Shown: positions 14,843-25,106, counted from the first letter of the stretch. The stretch: DNA of 64,000 nucleotides from Rhizobium sp. CIAT894 (GCF_000172795.2 NZ_CP020947.1:1863001-1927000), one strand, 5' to 3'. Made by a program: numbers and translations. The notes: generated by a model not told the origin, from the letters alone.

Positions 14843-15781
14843 TCAGTCATTCCCGTAGTCCGGCTCGTATTCCATTTCACGTTCTTGCTGGTCCTCGTGG
14901 ATGTAGTTCAGTCCAGAGGCGTCGATTTCGTCGCTTCCCATCAGCGTCAAATCGCATGTTGGGCAGCGAAACTCTTCACCGACGAACTCGCGGTCGACGA
15001 CTTCCCAGATCGCATGCTCATCGCGCTCCTCGCTGATGTCTTCGCCGGTTTGCTCGCCAGTCATGAAGGCGCGGCATTTGCAGGCCGGGCAGCTCTCCGA
15101 CCAGATCTCGTCGTAGCGGCCCTTGAAGATGCCGACCTGGTGCTGCGGTTCGCGCAATTCGGCTTCGCCGGTCAGGCGCTCTCGCTCTGCCTTCTTCAAC
15201 GCCTCGAATTGCTCCCGGGCGGCCTCGACGCGCAGCTTGACGGCGGCCGCGAGGGCCTTGGCCGCTTCATCGAGAAGCTGGCGGGGCGCTTTTGCATCGG
15301 CCGCGCCGAGCCATTGCTCCAGCGATGAACCCATCTGGTGCAAGATCGTGTCGCACGCATGCCAATAGCGTGCCTCCCAGGCGTCGAGACGCATCGTCCG
15401 GAAGGGAAGATCGGCCGAATGCAGTTCGGCGTTTCGACGTTCGGCGATGTCCTGGCAGAATTTCTGGACCGTCTTATCGAAGCGAGGGACAAGATGGGCC
15501 AAGCGCTCGAACAGGGTCTTGGCGGCGATCGTCTTCACGTCCGTGGTGACGTTGATGCCGGCGGCGACGAACATAGACTGCCAGTGCGTCGGATCGACCA
15601 CGAGGCTCGGGTGCTTACGGGCGAGTGCGGCCTTGCCAAGCAGCTCAAGCGCGAGAGATGCCCAGAGCTGATACTCGTCGAGATCGCTGGCGCCTTTGCG
15701 GGCCAACGCTCGGCCGATATAGACCTTCGATTTTGCATGGAGCGCGTCGCCGTTTATGGCGATGAAGACGTCTTCAGGCAT
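14843..15781 (-). CDS. HEPN-like protein with C-terminal zinc ribbon
   Basis: The protein has 312 residues. A helical N-terminal half carries RRNAELH at residues 115-121, an RNxxxH HEPN-type motif inside FCQDIAERRNAELHSAD. A central coiled coil (EAAREQFEALKKAERERL) leads to two cysteine pairs, ESCPACKCR and FRCPTCDLT, which form a probable zinc ribbon, and an acidic tail. The ATG at 15781 overlaps the end of the dioxygenase gene by 8 bases, so the two are coupled; AAGGA is 9 bases ahead. An upstream in-frame extension is antisense to nothing useful and lies inside the dioxygenase gene, so I rejected it. A sensor-effector role (ribbon binds nucleic acid, HEPN cleaves RNA) is inference. Confidence 0.65.
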   Translation of the reverse strand: MPEDVFIAINGDALHAKSKVYIGRALARKGASDLDEYQLWASLALELLGKAALARKHPSLVVDPTHWQSMFVAAGINVTTDVKTIAAKTLFERLAHLVPRFDKTVQKFCQDIAERRNAELHSADLPFRTMRLDAWEARYWHACDTILHQMGSSLEQWLGAADAKAPRQLLDEAAKALAAAVKLRVEAAREQFEALKKAERERLTGEAELREPQHQVGIFKGRYDEIWSESCPACKCRAFMTGEQTGEDISEERDEHAIWEVVDREFVGEEFRCPTCDLTLMGSDEIDASGLNYIHEDQQEREMEYEPDYGND

Positions 15782-16460
15782 CGATGAGAATCCTTGCGAG
15801 GCGTCGGCCGGACCCTGGGTCCGACGGACTGCGCCCGTGAAGGACGCGCCAGTTGTCGATAATAAGGATGTCGCCCTTGCGCCATTGATGGGCTTGCGGC
15901 GACGCCGCGGCAATTCGATTCTCGATGAGCGCCAGGGCTACGCGGCCGCGCTGGTCGACGGCTTCAAGACAACCTGGATCGTATCGCAGGAAGGCTCCAC
16001 CCGGCGCGAGGATCGTCGTGTAGAAGGAACGCCGGCCGCTACGAACTAGCACCGGTGTTTCTTCGAGAAGGTCACGCTCTTCCGACGAAAAGCCGAGGTT
16101 TCGCCAGTCGAGGAGCATCGTCGCCGCTGCGGGCGATCCTGGGTCGATACACCCGAGTAGAAGATAGCGGCATGGTCTGGTGCGATGGCTGAGTTCGGTA
16201 TGGAACGGCAGGACGCCCAGGCCGTAGCTAGCGCTCAAGGATCGCGGATGCGCATCGCCGGCGCTGTGAGGTTCGATGACCTCTTCGAGCGCGCCGGCGC
16301 GGCCGCCAACACGAGTGCCTATGCGATCGCCGAGCTTGCCCAGCTCACTCATTGTCGCGTCGGCGTCCGCGCCTTCACTGCGATGAAGAGACCAGCCGCG
16401 CTCCGACAGCGGGTCGAGTGGCTGTCGCGTATCGGAGACGGCGATGTCGGGCGCAGCCAT
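15774..16460 (-). CDS. TauD/TfdA-like Fe(II)/2-oxoglutarate dioxygenase
   Basis: The 228-residue protein has the iron-binding facial triad of the TauD-like group: HTE at residues 87-89 (VLPFHTELSH) and His208 in DNWRVLHGR, with a downstream Arg (SGRRLARI, about 219-223) that usually holds 2-oxoglutarate. The fold cues DILIIDNWRVLHGRSP and the RYLLLGCIDPG strand agree. TauD-like enzymes hydroxylate small molecules; here the gene is 9 bases downstream of the PHP-SMC ATPase and overlaps the HEPN-zinc-ribbon gene by 8 bases, so it probably serves the same system. The ribosome binding site AGGA overlaps the end of the ATPase gene. The substrate is unknown; a modified base, tRNA residue, peptide or small signal would all be possible. 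Confidence 0.8.
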   Translation of the reverse strand: MAAPDIAVSDTRQPLDPLSERGWSLHRSEGADADATMSELGKLGDRIGTRVGGRAGALEEVIEPHSAGDAHPRSLSASYGLGVLPFHTELSHRTRPCRYLLLGCIDPGSPAAATMLLDWRNLGFSSEERDLLEETPVLVRSGRRSFYTTILAPGGAFLRYDPGCLEAVDQRGRVALALIENRIAAASPQAHQWRKGDILIIDNWRVLHGRSPSDPGSGRRLARILIDA

Positions 16461-16469
16461 CTCGCCGTC

Positions 16470-19445
16470 CTATCGCTCGAGGCGGACGCGAAGACGCCGG
16501 GCGCGCTCACGGAAGGCGGCTTCGCCGCCTTCGAGGATGTCGCAGACTGCCTTCCGGATTTCCGCATTTTCAAGTCCGCCCGCCACGTAGCTGATTGGTG
16601 GCAAGCCGCCTGATGGATGCGGTCCTGCTTCGGCGACGATGATCTGATCCGCGTCGGTATTAATCACCAGATTGGCGTTGTGCGTGACCATGATCACCTG
16701 GCGCTTGGCCTTCGCCGCAATGAAGAGCGCGACCAACTCGTCGAAGACAGATTTCGGATCGAGGTTCTCCTCGGGTTGGTCGATGATCAGCGGCCGATCA
16801 TCGGAATCGTCGAGCGCCAGATAGAGTAACAGCAGCACGATGCCGCGCGTGCCGGGCGATAGCTTGCGGATGTCGACGCCGTCATAAGAGATCTCATACC
16901 GGACGGTGATGTGATCGGTGCCGAAAAGCCAGTGCGCGAACTGCTTCGACCAGGCACGGAAATCGGCCTGCTGCGTCGGCGCGAAAGGCGCATGGGACAG
17001 CAGGTCTCGCAGGTATTTTGCCATGAACGCCGTCATGGCGGCCTGAACCTCGGCTGCCGATCCGGTTTCCCACGCCGGCTTGAGTGCTTCTGTGGCTGCG
17101 CCGATAAGCGAACCGCGCCCATAAAAGGGTCCGGTTTTGCGACGGTCGAGAAGCTCTTCCTCCGCGAAGTTTCCCCAGGTCTGAACGTCGGCGATCCGGC
17201 GAACGGAGAAGCTGAGCTTCTTCAGGGTCCCCGACGAAGCGGCAAGGCGCGCCATCAGGGGCGCGTAAAGTCCGGCGAGCGCGTCCTGCTCGTTGATGAT
17301 CGCCTCAAAAACCCGTCCGTAGGTATCATCGCGCTCGGTTTGGAGATCCTTGCGCCTCGCGGCGGCACCCTGCGCATCTGTAAGGCGCGTTTCGAGGGTC
17401 TGAAGCGCCGAATTCTCCTGCGCGATGCGGTTGGTGAGCGCCGAGTATTGATCGCGCACCAGCTTGTCGGCGCTGAATAGTGCCTCCAACCGAGTCATCT
17501 CGGCGGCGATCGGCGCCAGCGCCAATTTCGAGACATCGGCGGTATCGGCAATCAGCGCGACGTTGGGATCGCCGGGCGGCGGCGGGACGCCCTGGAGCTT
17601 CCGGATCTCGCCATCCGCCCAGGTCACGTATGCCGTAAGGCTCTTGTCGACGTCGCCCTTATAGATCAGCAGGAACTCGTCCCACTGCGTGGCATTTAGC
17701 CCGCTATTGGTGTGACGCGCCTGGGCCTGCCGCAGCATCTCCGGCGAGCCGGTTGCCCGCATGGAGCGTACCTCGTCCTGCAGGGCTACGAAGGTGCGGC
17801 GCTGGTTCCCGAAATTCTGGATGGTACTGCGGAGCTTCTGCGCGGCTTCGCTAAGCTGCGTATGGCGGGCGACCTGGGCTTCAGTCCCTCTCACAACGAG
17901 CCTGGCACGATCGGCGGTATAGTCGGCTATCAGCTTCTTCTTCTCGCCGACCTGCTTAGTCAGCGAGGCAACGAGGCTCTCCTTTTCGAACTCAGTGGCA
18001 ATGCGGTCCGAGATGTCCGCTATCGCTTGGACCTCACGTTCGCGCGCCTGCTGGAACCGGGAGGTCTGCTGCTCGCGCAGCTCAGCGAAGTCGAGTGCCC
18101 ATTCGCGATCGTCCTGCGAATGCGATTCGAAGATCACACGCTCGATCTCGTCGACCAAGCCGTCGGACACGCCTTTGGCCGAGCAAAGCTCCTCGACAAA
18201 CTGCTGGGACAGGTAGCGGGCCCGCGGAAACGACATATGGCCGTTGGCGTCGCTGCCATCGAGGGCGCGGGTAACCGTCGCGCCGCCGCCCCACGTCAGC
18301 GTGGTCGCCGCGTCGCCGATCAACCGGCGCGCACGCGCCAGGAATGATGGGCTAATGTTTTCGTCCGCGTCCCATCCGGATGGGGTGATCGCATCGCAGC
18401 CGGCCGCGATCACGTCGGCCAAGGCGGTCTTGCCCGAACCCCGAGCGCCGATGATGGCGACAAGGCCGGGGTTGAGCGGGATGTCCGGCGTGGTCGCCCA
18501 ATCCGCATCGTCGATCCTGACGTGCGAGATCACCTGGGATGGCATCGCCGAGCTCGGCGGGTGTTCGCCGACATAGGCACGGCCCTCGGGGTCGATGCAG
18601 GCTTGGCGCAGGGCATCGAACTCAAGGGCGCCCTTGATCCACGAATAGCGGTTGTCGGTGGGTTGGCCCACGGATTTCTGGTCATGGGAATCGCTGCCGT
18701 GAAGGCAGGGTTTGCAGCCGTCATATCGAGTGCGCAGCTCCTCGATCGTCACGCCACGTTGGCCGATCCAGAACTCGCGCTGCGCCGCGCTGCTCGAAAA
18801 GATTATGTGCGCGAACTTCTCGATCTCCTGCCGCACGGTCGCGTCGGCGGCCTGCCGGACGCCGGAGGTGCCGTCTCCAGCCGCGCCAGCGACCGCGATG
18901 AGGATGTTCTTGGTCGCCCATTCGCTTTCGCCGATGACCTTGCGCAGCTGATCGAAGTTGACCTTGAACTGCGTCGCGCCGTGCCGAAGCGCCGCGCCGT
19001 CGTCGGTGATCGACTGATCGGCGCGCTTTCCAAGTTTGATCAGCTCCTCGCGCGTGCAATCGAAGCGGTCGTTAAACGCGTGGAACTGGAGGCGCTTGAG
19101 GATACGCTTCACCTCCGAGAGGTGATCAGGATCTTCCGGGCTGACGAGAAGATGGACGTTCACGAAACCCGACTTCGCCGCTACGTCCAGGCGCAGCTCG
19201 ATGTTCGGGAAGACCAGCTTCACTTCTGGCAAGCGACCGGCGGCAATATGCTTAAGGAACTCCTCGTAGGTTTCGGTGACGTAGTAGTCGGTGACCGCGA
19301 TTGCCTCGACCTTCGGCGTCAGACCCTCGAGCGACGTGAGGTATGCACCCCAGGGATCGGCTGCACCGAACTGGTTGTTGAGGATGGTGCCAGGGGCATG
19401 AATATGCGGCTCCCAGCGGTGCCATTCCGAACCTCGACTGATCAT
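16470..19445 (-). CDS. PHP-SMC (TrlF-like) AAA/ABC-type ATPase
   Basis: This 991-residue protein begins with a PHP-type phosphoesterase region: HIH at residues 14-16, TDYY at 52-55 and HGSDSHD at 249-255. An SMC/RecN-like ATPase follows, with Walker A GARGSGKT at 333-340, a long coiled coil (about residues 440-700), the signature LSPGTRG, Walker B LIIDQPEENLD and VTHNANL near the C-terminus. Such PHP-SMC proteins are listed among predicted biological-conflict ATPases; nuclease and DNA-loading functions are inferred. It is the first gene of a five-gene minus-strand operon. The start ATG at 19445 follows AGGGGGG. It begins 205 bases downstream of dnaE2, and a palindrome at 19534-19546 lies in between. 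No frameshift is seen. Confidence 0.85.
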   Translation of the reverse strand: MISRGSEWHRWEPHIHAPGTILNNQFGAADPWGAYLTSLEGLTPKVEAIAVTDYYVTETYEEFLKHIAAGRLPEVKLVFPNIELRLDVAAKSGFVNVHLLVSPEDPDHLSEVKRILKRLQFHAFNDRFDCTREELIKLGKRADQSITDDGAALRHGATQFKVNFDQLRKVIGESEWATKNILIAVAGAAGDGTSGVRQAADATVRQEIEKFAHIIFSSSAAQREFWIGQRGVTIEELRTRYDGCKPCLHGSDSHDQKSVGQPTDNRYSWIKGALEFDALRQACIDPEGRAYVGEHPPSSAMPSQVISHVRIDDADWATTPDIPLNPGLVAIIGARGSGKTALADVIAAGCDAITPSGWDADENISPSFLARARRLIGDAATTLTWGGGATVTRALDGSDANGHMSFPRARYLSQQFVEELCSAKGVSDGLVDEIERVIFESHSQDDREWALDFAELREQQTSRFQQAREREVQAIADISDRIATEFEKESLVASLTKQVGEKKKLIADYTADRARLVVRGTEAQVARHTQLSEAAQKLRSTIQNFGNQRRTFVALQDEVRSMRATGSPEMLRQAQARHTNSGLNATQWDEFLLIYKGDVDKSLTAYVTWADGEIRKLQGVPPPPGDPNVALIADTADVSKLALAPIAAEMTRLEALFSADKLVRDQYSALTNRIAQENSALQTLETRLTDAQGAAARRKDLQTERDDTYGRVFEAIINEQDALAGLYAPLMARLAASSGTLKKLSFSVRRIADVQTWGNFAEEELLDRRKTGPFYGRGSLIGAATEALKPAWETGSAAEVQAAMTAFMAKYLRDLLSHAPFAPTQQADFRAWSKQFAHWLFGTDHITVRYEISYDGVDIRKLSPGTRGIVLLLLYLALDDSDDRPLIIDQPEENLDPKSVFDELVALFIAAKAKRQVIMVTHNANLVINTDADQIIVAEAGPHPSGGLPPISYVAGGLENAEIRKAVCDILEGGEAAFRERARRLRVRLER

Positions 19446-19533
19446 ACGCCCCCCTGGTGCCCTTTCTTCTGTTGTCCTGCTCCGTCGCCGGTGATGCAAC
19501 TGCACGGTAGCGCAGCATCGCGCATTCTATCGT

Positions 19534-19546
19534 AGGAATATTTCCT
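19534..19546. promoter_or_regulatory. AGGAA-TAT-TTCCT dyad upstream of the PHP-SMC operon
   Basis: A 13-base near-perfect palindrome with 5-bp arms lies 89 bases before the PHP-SMC start, in the 204-base gap after dnaE2. The surrounding sequence is A+T-richer than its neighbours, as expected for a promoter, and this is the only obvious dyad there. An operator is plausible; the regulator is unknown. Confidence 0.35.
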
Positions 19547-19649
19547 GAAACTAGCGCCGCGCAATATAATGTCGCTTCGTCCACTGCCTTGTTCGCGGAA
19601 AACAACAGGGCGGCTGGCGTAAGTATAAGCGAGCGGTGGAAATGCGCGG

Positions 19650-22600
19650 CTAATGAAAATTCCGCGCCTTCACCTTGATCGTGTCGATATGCAGGTCAGG
19701 AATGTAGATGTCGCGCGTACGCAGCCCCTTGGGCGGCAGCTCGCGCGGGTCGGGACCGGAGCCGCCGGTGCGGGCCTCGTCTCCGCGGCCGTGAGGCAGC
19801 GGGAACGCCCCGTCGCGGCTGCCGACGCTGGCAAGATCGGCCGAGAGGTCGGTGATGCGCTGTGCGACCAGGTGGACAACGTCGCCCTCGCGCTGGATGC
19901 GGCCGCGTACCGCCATCATGCTGGCCGAGAGGACGGCGCGGCGGTTTGCCTCGAACACCTTTGCCCAGACCACCAGGTTGGCGATGCCCGTCTCATCTTC
20001 CAGAGTAATGAACATCACGCCCTTGGCGCTGCCGGGACGTTGGCGGACGAGGACGATGCCGGCCGCTTCGAGCCAGCGCCCGTCACGGGTCGCCATGGCC
20101 TCCGCACAGGAGACGATCCGCCGACGGCGGAGATCCTCGCGCAGAAAGCTCAAAGGATGGGCTCGGAGCGTCAGCCCGACATGGCCGTAATCCTCGACCA
20201 CCTCGCTGCCCGCCGTCATCGGCCGCAGCTCGATGGCGGGTTCGTTCACCTCGGGCACGACCGCCTCCTCGCGGGCGGATGCGGCCGCGAACAGTGGGAG
20301 CGGCTCGTCGCGGAGCGCCTTGATTGCCCACAGCGCCTCGCGGCGGGCGAGCCCTAGCGCGGGGCGGAAGGCATCCGCCTCGGCGAGTTGTACCAGCGCG
20401 GCGGATGGCACGCCGGCGCGACGCCAGAGATCATCAATCGAGGCGAAGGGCTGGTCGGCCCGCGCTCCGACGATCGTGGCTCCGTGGGCGTTTGCGAGGC
20501 CCTTGACCATGCGCAGTCCGAGCCGGACGGCAAAGCGACTATCATCGTCCGTCGGCTCCAGCGTGCAGTCCCAGCGTGAGGCATTGGCGCAGACGGGCCG
20601 GATGTCGATGCCATGCTCCAACGCATCGCGGACGATTTGCGCCGGGGCATAGAAGCCCATGGGCTGGGCGTTGAGCAACGCGGCGCAGAAGACATCGGGA
20701 TGCCAGCATTTCAGCCAGGCGCTGGCATAGGCGATCAGCGCAAAAGAGGCTGCGTGCGATTCCGGAAATCCGTAAGAACCGAAGCCTTCGAGCTGCTTGA
20801 ACGTCGCTTCCGCGAAATCGCGTTGATAGCCGTTGTCGACCATTCCCTTGATCAGCTTCTCCTTGAAGCTGGAAACGCCGCCCGTAAATTTGAAGGTGGC
20901 CATTGACTTGCGCAGCATGTCGGCTTCGCCGGGCGTGAAGCCGGCGCACTCTATAGCGACGCGCATGGCCTGCTCCTGAAAGAGCGGTACGCCCAAGGTC
21001 TTGCCCAGCACCTTTTCCAGCTCGGGCTTCGGGAACACGACGGGCTCCAGGCCTTCGCGCCGACGCAGATACGGATGCACCATATCGCCCTGGATCGGCC
21101 CGGGCCTGACAATCGCGACCTGCACCACCAGATCATAAAAGGTGCGCGGCTTCAGCCTCGGCAGCATCGACATCTGGGCGCGGGATTCGATCTGAAAGGT
21201 GCCGAGCGTATCGGCCCGCCTGATCATCGCGTAGGTGCGCGGGTCCTCAGCCGGGATCGTGGCGAGGTCGAGATTGATGCCCTTGTGGTCCGCGAGCATG
21301 TCGAGGCCGCGCTTCATGCAGCTCAACATCCCCAAGGCCAAAACGTCGACCTTCATGAAGCGCAAGGCGTCGATGTCGTCCTTGTCCCATTCGATCACCT
21401 GGCGGTCCGCCATCGCAGCAGGCTCGATCGGCACCAACTCGTCGAGCCGGTCGTGTGTGAGAACAAATCCACCCGGATGCTGCGACAGATGGCGCGGCGC
21501 GCCCATGAGCTGGCGCGCGAGATCGAGCGCCAGCCGCAGGCGCCGGTCGCTGAGATTGAGGTTTAGCGCCTCGACGTGCTTTTCCTCGACGCCTTCCGAC
21601 CAGCCCCAAACCTGGCCAGAGAGCGTCTTGATCAGATCCTCGGTCAGGCCGAGCGCCTTGCCGACATCGCGCATCGCGCCCTTGGTGCGATAGCGTATGA
21701 CCGTCGAGCACAGCGCGGCGTGGTCACGGCCGTAGGTGTCGAACACCCACTGCATGACGATCTCGCGCCTTTCGTGTTCAAAATCGACGTCGATGTCGGG
21801 CGGCTCGCGGCGTTCCTCGCTCACGAACCTCTCGAATAGAAGGTCGTTGCGGCCGGGATCGATCGAGGTGATGCCGAGCACATAGCAGACGGCGGAATTG
21901 GCGGCCGAGCCGCGCCCCTGGCAGAGGATGTCCTTCGAGCGGGCGAAGCGGACGATGCTGTTCACCGTCAGGAAGTACGGCGCATATTGCAGCTTCTCGA
22001 TCAGGCCGAGCTCGTGCTTCAGCGACGCCCGCACGCTATCGGGAACGCCCTCGGGGTAGCGCGCTTCAGCGCCTTCCCAGGTCAGGTTCTCCAGGGTCTC
22101 CTGCGGAGTGAGCGTCGGGTCGTCGCGCTCCTCCGGATACTGGTAGGCCAGCTCTTTCAGATCGAAGCGGCAACGCGCCGCGATCTCGATAGTTCGGGTG
22201 ACGGCCTCGGGATTGCGCGGAAACAGCCGGTACATTTCCTCCGGCGGCTTCAGGTAGCGGTCGCCGTACTCTCGCCGGTCGCCCAGCTCGTCGATCGTAA
22301 TGCCGTGCCGTATGCAGGTCACCACATCCTGCAGAATGCGGCGGTCGGGTGCGTGATAGAGCACGTCGTTGGTGGCGACGGTCGGCACGCGCATCTGCGC
22401 AGCCAGGTTAGACAGCTTGTGGACGCGGAGCTGGTCATTGGGCCGCCGGCGCAGCGTCAGCGCCAGGTAGGCCCGGTCGCCTAACGTATCGCGAAGCCGG
22501 CGCAGGCGCAGGCCGCAGGTTTCATCGGCCTCGTCGGGAACGAGAATGCCGATCAGGCCGTCGCTGTAGGCGACGAGATCGGCCCATTCGAGGATGCACT

Positions 22601-22919
22601 TGGCTTTACCGCCACGCTTCTTGCCGAGGGAGAGCAACCGGCAAAGCCGGCCATAGGCGGCGCGATCGGTCGGATAGACCAGGATCGACGCGCCGTCGGC
22701 GAGATCGAGACGACAGCCCACAATGAGCCGCACGCCAGTCGTCTTAGCGGCCTCGAAGGCGCGCACGATACCCGCGAGCGAGTTGCGATCGACGACGGCG
22801 ACCGCCTCGATGCCCTGGATCGCAGCCTGAGCGAACATCTCCTCGCAAGACGACGCGCCGCGCAGAAATGAGAAATGCGAGGTGACCTGAAGTTCGGCGT
22901 AGCGGGCTGGGCTGGTCAT
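19650..22919 (-). CDS. dnaE2: Error-prone DNA polymerase DnaE2 (ImuC)
   Basis: The 1,089-residue C-family polymerase is the catalytic subunit of the mutasome that copies past DNA lesions. The N-terminal PHP region starts [19 protein letters not shown]; the catalytic aspartates appear in [14 protein letters not shown] near residue 375 and [11 protein letters not shown] near 515. A DnaE2-style C-terminal OB region ([20 protein letters not shown]) is followed by the family's tail. Its ATG at 22919 overlaps the imuB stop by four bases (ATGA), so I dropped a 50-codon upstream extension. It is the third gene of imuA-imuB-dnaE2. A LexA-type box ahead of imuA predicts damage induction. Its location on a mobile island, not the core, is notable. 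Confidence 0.95.
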   Translation of the reverse strand: MTSPARYAELQVTSHFSFLRGASSCEEMFAQAAIQGIEAVAVVDRNSLAGIVRAFEAAKTTGVRLIVGCRLDLADGASILVYPTDRAAYGRLCRLLSLGKKRGGKAKCILEWADLVAYSDGLIGILVPDEADETCGLRLRRLRDTLGDRAYLALTLRRRPNDQLRVHKLSNLAAQMRVPTVATNDVLYHAPDRRILQDVVTCIRHGITIDELGDRREYGDRYLKPPEEMYRLFPRNPEAVTRTIEIAARCRFDLKELAYQYPEERDDPTLTPQETLENLTWEGAEARYPEGVPDSVRASLKHELGLIEKLQYAPYFLTVNSIVRFARSKDILCQGRGSAANSAVCYVLGITSIDPGRNDLLFERFVSEERREPPDIDVDFEHERREIVMQWVFDTYGRDHAALCSTVIRYRTKGAMRDVGKALGLTEDLIKTLSGQVWGWSEGVEEKHVEALNLNLSDRRLRLALDLARQLMGAPRHLSQHPGGFVLTHDRLDELVPIEPAAMADRQVIEWDKDDIDALRFMKVDVLALGMLSCMKRGLDMLADHKGINLDLATIPAEDPRTYAMIRRADTLGTFQIESRAQMSMLPRLKPRTFYDLVVQVAIVRPGPIQGDMVHPYLRRREGLEPVVFPKPELEKVLGKTLGVPLFQEQAMRVAIECAGFTPGEADMLRKSMATFKFTGGVSSFKEKLIKGMVDNGYQRDFAEATFKQLEGFGSYGFPESHAASFALIAYASAWLKCWHPDVFCAALLNAQPMGFYAPAQIVRDALEHGIDIRPVCANASRWDCTLEPTDDDSRFAVRLGLRMVKGLANAHGATIVGARADQPFASIDDLWRRAGVPSAALVQLAEADAFRPALGLARREALWAIKALRDEPLPLFAAASAREEAVVPEVNEPAIELRPMTAGSEVVEDYGHVGLTLRAHPLSFLREDLRRRRIVSCAEAMATRDGRWLEAAGIVLVRQRPGSAKGVMFITLEDETGIANLVVWAKVFEANRRAVLSASMMAVRGRIQREGDVVHLVAQRITDLSADLASVGSRDGAFPLPHGRGDEARTGGSGPDPRELPPKGLRTRDIYIPDLHIDTIKVKARNFH

Positions 22920-24439
22920 CCGAACACTCCGTGCAGAAACCAGTGCTGGGAGCCGCTGTTGGGGTCCTCGCCATCGCCCGAGCGGAAAATCCAATAGCGC
23001 TCGCCGGCATCGTCCTCGACGCGGAAATAGTCGCGCACGGCGGTTAGCTCGGCATCGCGGCGCCACCATTCACCCCGGATGCGTTCGGGCCCGTCCGCGT
23101 GACGGACGCGCCGCCGGATGCCGCGCCAGGTGAAGGCGACCGGCGGATGATCCGGCAGGAGCGCCATCGTCTCGATGGGCTCCGGCGATGCGAGCAGGCG
23201 CGACGGCCGTGGCCAATGGCCCGGCCAAGTCGCGCCTGTGTCCGGCGCCATGGGCGCAATCCGGCGCACCGAGCGCTCCGGCACCTCGGTCGCGATCGGT
23301 GCCGCCCGGTAGAGGCTGCGCTCGCCGACCCGGTTGATGAGCGTGTCGACCAGGTCTGAGACATCAGGCGCGCCGTCTTCGACCATGGACGTCAGGGTCT
23401 GCTTTTCGCAGAGCGGTTCGGCCAGCGTGGCGGTCAAGCTGAGGATCTCGATGCCGAAGCCGGGCTCGATCGTCTCGATCTTGTCGGTCAGAAGCCGCGT
23501 CAGGCGCTTCACGTCGCGCACGGGCATGGCGGTGCCGACGCGGACGGCCTGCAGCCGATTGTCGACGCGGTGGCAGATCAGATCGAGGCGCTTGGCGCCG
23601 AGGCCCTTTGCCTCCAACTCGGCACAGAGCTGCACGACCAGCTTGCCAATGTAGCGAGCGATGGTCTCGGCTGCGCCGATGGGTTCGGCGAAATTGCGCT
23701 TCACCTGGATCAGCTCGTCGGGCCGGATCGGGTCGATCGGCTCGCTGAGCGCCCCAAGCGCCTGATCGATGCGGCGGCCGAGCTGCGGCCCGAAGCGCAG
23801 GGTGAGCGGCGCGCGCGGTTGAGCGAGGAGATCGCCGATGCGCTCGAAGCCAAGGACATGGAGCGCTGCGATCATGTCGACGGGCAAACGAAGGGCCGCC
23901 AGCGGCAGGCCTGCCAGGACCGCGCTGCTATGGCCTACCGGCGCGACCAGCGCGGGCTTGGCGGCGTAGCGAGCCAAGGCATGCGCCGCTCCCCAGGTGT
24001 CGGCAATCGCCGCTCGCGCCTGCACGCCGGATGCGGCAAGCCGATCGATCAGGCCCGCGAGCATGGCGTCCTCGCCTCCATGGAGGTGATCGGCGCCGGT
24101 GGAGTCGATCACGAGGCCGTCCGGAGGGTCGGCGGTGACGATCGGTGCGTAGCGCTGGAGCATCCACAGCGCGAGGCGGTCGAGCGCCTGGGCGTCGGCG
24201 ACCGCGTCATGATCGTGAACGATGAGGCCCTGGACGAGAACACGCGCTTTCGTCGCCGGCATCCCCACGCGCACGCCGGCGGCCTGGGCCGCGGCGTCCA
24301 GCGCCAACACCACCTGCTTTCTCCCGTCACGGCCTATCAGAGCGAGCGGCGCCTCAGCCGGAGGCGCCGCGTCGCCAGCCTTCCGCCGAAGCCGGTCGGT
24401 GGACCAGCTCGGCAGGAAGAGCGAGACGACCCGAGTCAT
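22916..24439 (-). CDS. imuB: ImuB, catalytically dead Y-family polymerase of the mutasome
   Basis: The 507-residue protein begins [19 protein letters not shown], the ImuB form of the Y-family N-terminus. The acidic residues needed for nucleotide transfer in active Y-family enzymes are absent: LFLPSW replaces the DxD-type motif and [15 protein letters not shown] replaces the SIDE motif. ImuB is a scaffold that brings ImuA and DnaE2 to the beta clamp. The C-terminal part ends with [19 protein letters not shown], typical of the family. It overlaps imuA by 86 bases and dnaE2 by 4, so the three genes are translationally coupled. The ATG at 24439 is preferred to one 27 bases upstream because it gives the usual N-terminus. 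Confidence 0.93.
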   Translation of the reverse strand: MTRVVSLFLPSWSTDRLRRKAGDAAPPAEAPLALIGRDGRKQVVLALDAAAQAAGVRVGMPATKARVLVQGLIVHDHDAVADAQALDRLALWMLQRYAPIVTADPPDGLVIDSTGADHLHGGEDAMLAGLIDRLAASGVQARAAIADTWGAAHALARYAAKPALVAPVGHSSAVLAGLPLAALRLPVDMIAALHVLGFERIGDLLAQPRAPLTLRFGPQLGRRIDQALGALSEPIDPIRPDELIQVKRNFAEPIGAAETIARYIGKLVVQLCAELEAKGLGAKRLDLICHRVDNRLQAVRVGTAMPVRDVKRLTRLLTDKIETIEPGFGIEILSLTATLAEPLCEKQTLTSMVEDGAPDVSDLVDTLINRVGERSLYRAAPIATEVPERSVRRIAPMAPDTGATWPGHWPRPSRLLASPEPIETMALLPDHPPVAFTWRGIRRRVRHADGPERIRGEWWRRDAELTAVRDYFRVEDDAGERYWIFRSGDGEDPNSGSQHWFLHGVFG

Positions 24440-25106
24440 CACACGCCTCCACTTCAAAATCTGCACTTTCGCCCGCCCGGGCGCGGATCAGCTCTAGGAG
24501 CCAGCGGTGGCGGCCGACGCCGGGAACGGGTAATGCCGCCGAGGGCATGACTGAGACGCGCCATCGGGTTGCGGCGGCCGTAGGCTGGCCGAAATCAGAG
24601 GCCTCGGTCTGGCGACGCCATCGGCGCAATGCGATGCCGATCGTACCGCTTCCCTCTGCGCAGAGCTGCAGCCTGCGCGATGCGGTCATGTCGAGCCGCG
24701 CTACTTCGCCGACAACAGCGCCGAGCCCTCCGTGACGAAGACCTTCCTCGATACACGCGAGGACGGTCTTGTCGTTGCCCGCTTCGACGTAGATCACGCG
24801 GTCCGGTGCGAGGCCTGCCTGCGCCAGCGCCGGCGCGAAGAGATCGGGTCGCGTGATGACCCAGAGGACCTTGCCTTTGGTTCGCGCGGCGACGCCGGCA
24901 GCGAAGAGTGCTGCCGCCGCACCGTCGACAGCGCCGTTACCGCCGCCTGCGATCTCGTGGAGTGCGCCGAGCATCAGGCCACCGCCTGGAAGGCGTGAGT
25001 CGATGTCGGAGATTCCGAATGGAAGCACCGATTTCACGCGCCGGGCTCTGCCTTCGATCTTCTCGATCTGCGCGCGCAATGACTCTATGGCGGGCTCGGG
25101 CCGCAA
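24354..25106 (-). CDS. imuA: ImuA, RecA-like accessory protein of the mutasome
   Basis: The protein has about 250 residues and a RecA-like core: SVLPFGISDIDSRLPGGGL near residues 24-42, LGALHEIAGGGNGAV where RecA has its P-loop (degenerate), then KVLWVITRPDLFAPALAQAG and SRRLQLCAEGSGTIGIALRR. ImuA partners ImuB and DnaE2 in damage-induced translesion synthesis. The start is uncertain: a TTG at 25106 is in frame with AGG close by and GGAGG 12 bases upstream, and there is no good ATG. The first codon lies 37 bases from a LexA-type box (25144-25158). The gene leads the imuA-imuB-dnaE2 operon. Confidence 0.9.
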   Translation of the reverse strand: MRPEPAIESLRAQIEKIEGRARRVKSVLPFGISDIDSRLPGGGLMLGALHEIAGGGNGAVDGAAAALFAAGVAARTKGKVLWVITRPDLFAPALAQAGLAPDRVIYVEAGNDKTVLACIEEGLRHGGLGAVVGEVARLDMTASRRLQLCAEGSGTIGIALRRWRRQTEASDFGQPTAAATRWRVSVMPSAALPVPGVGRHRWLLELIRARAGESADFEVEACDDSGRLALPAELVHRPASAEGWRRGASG

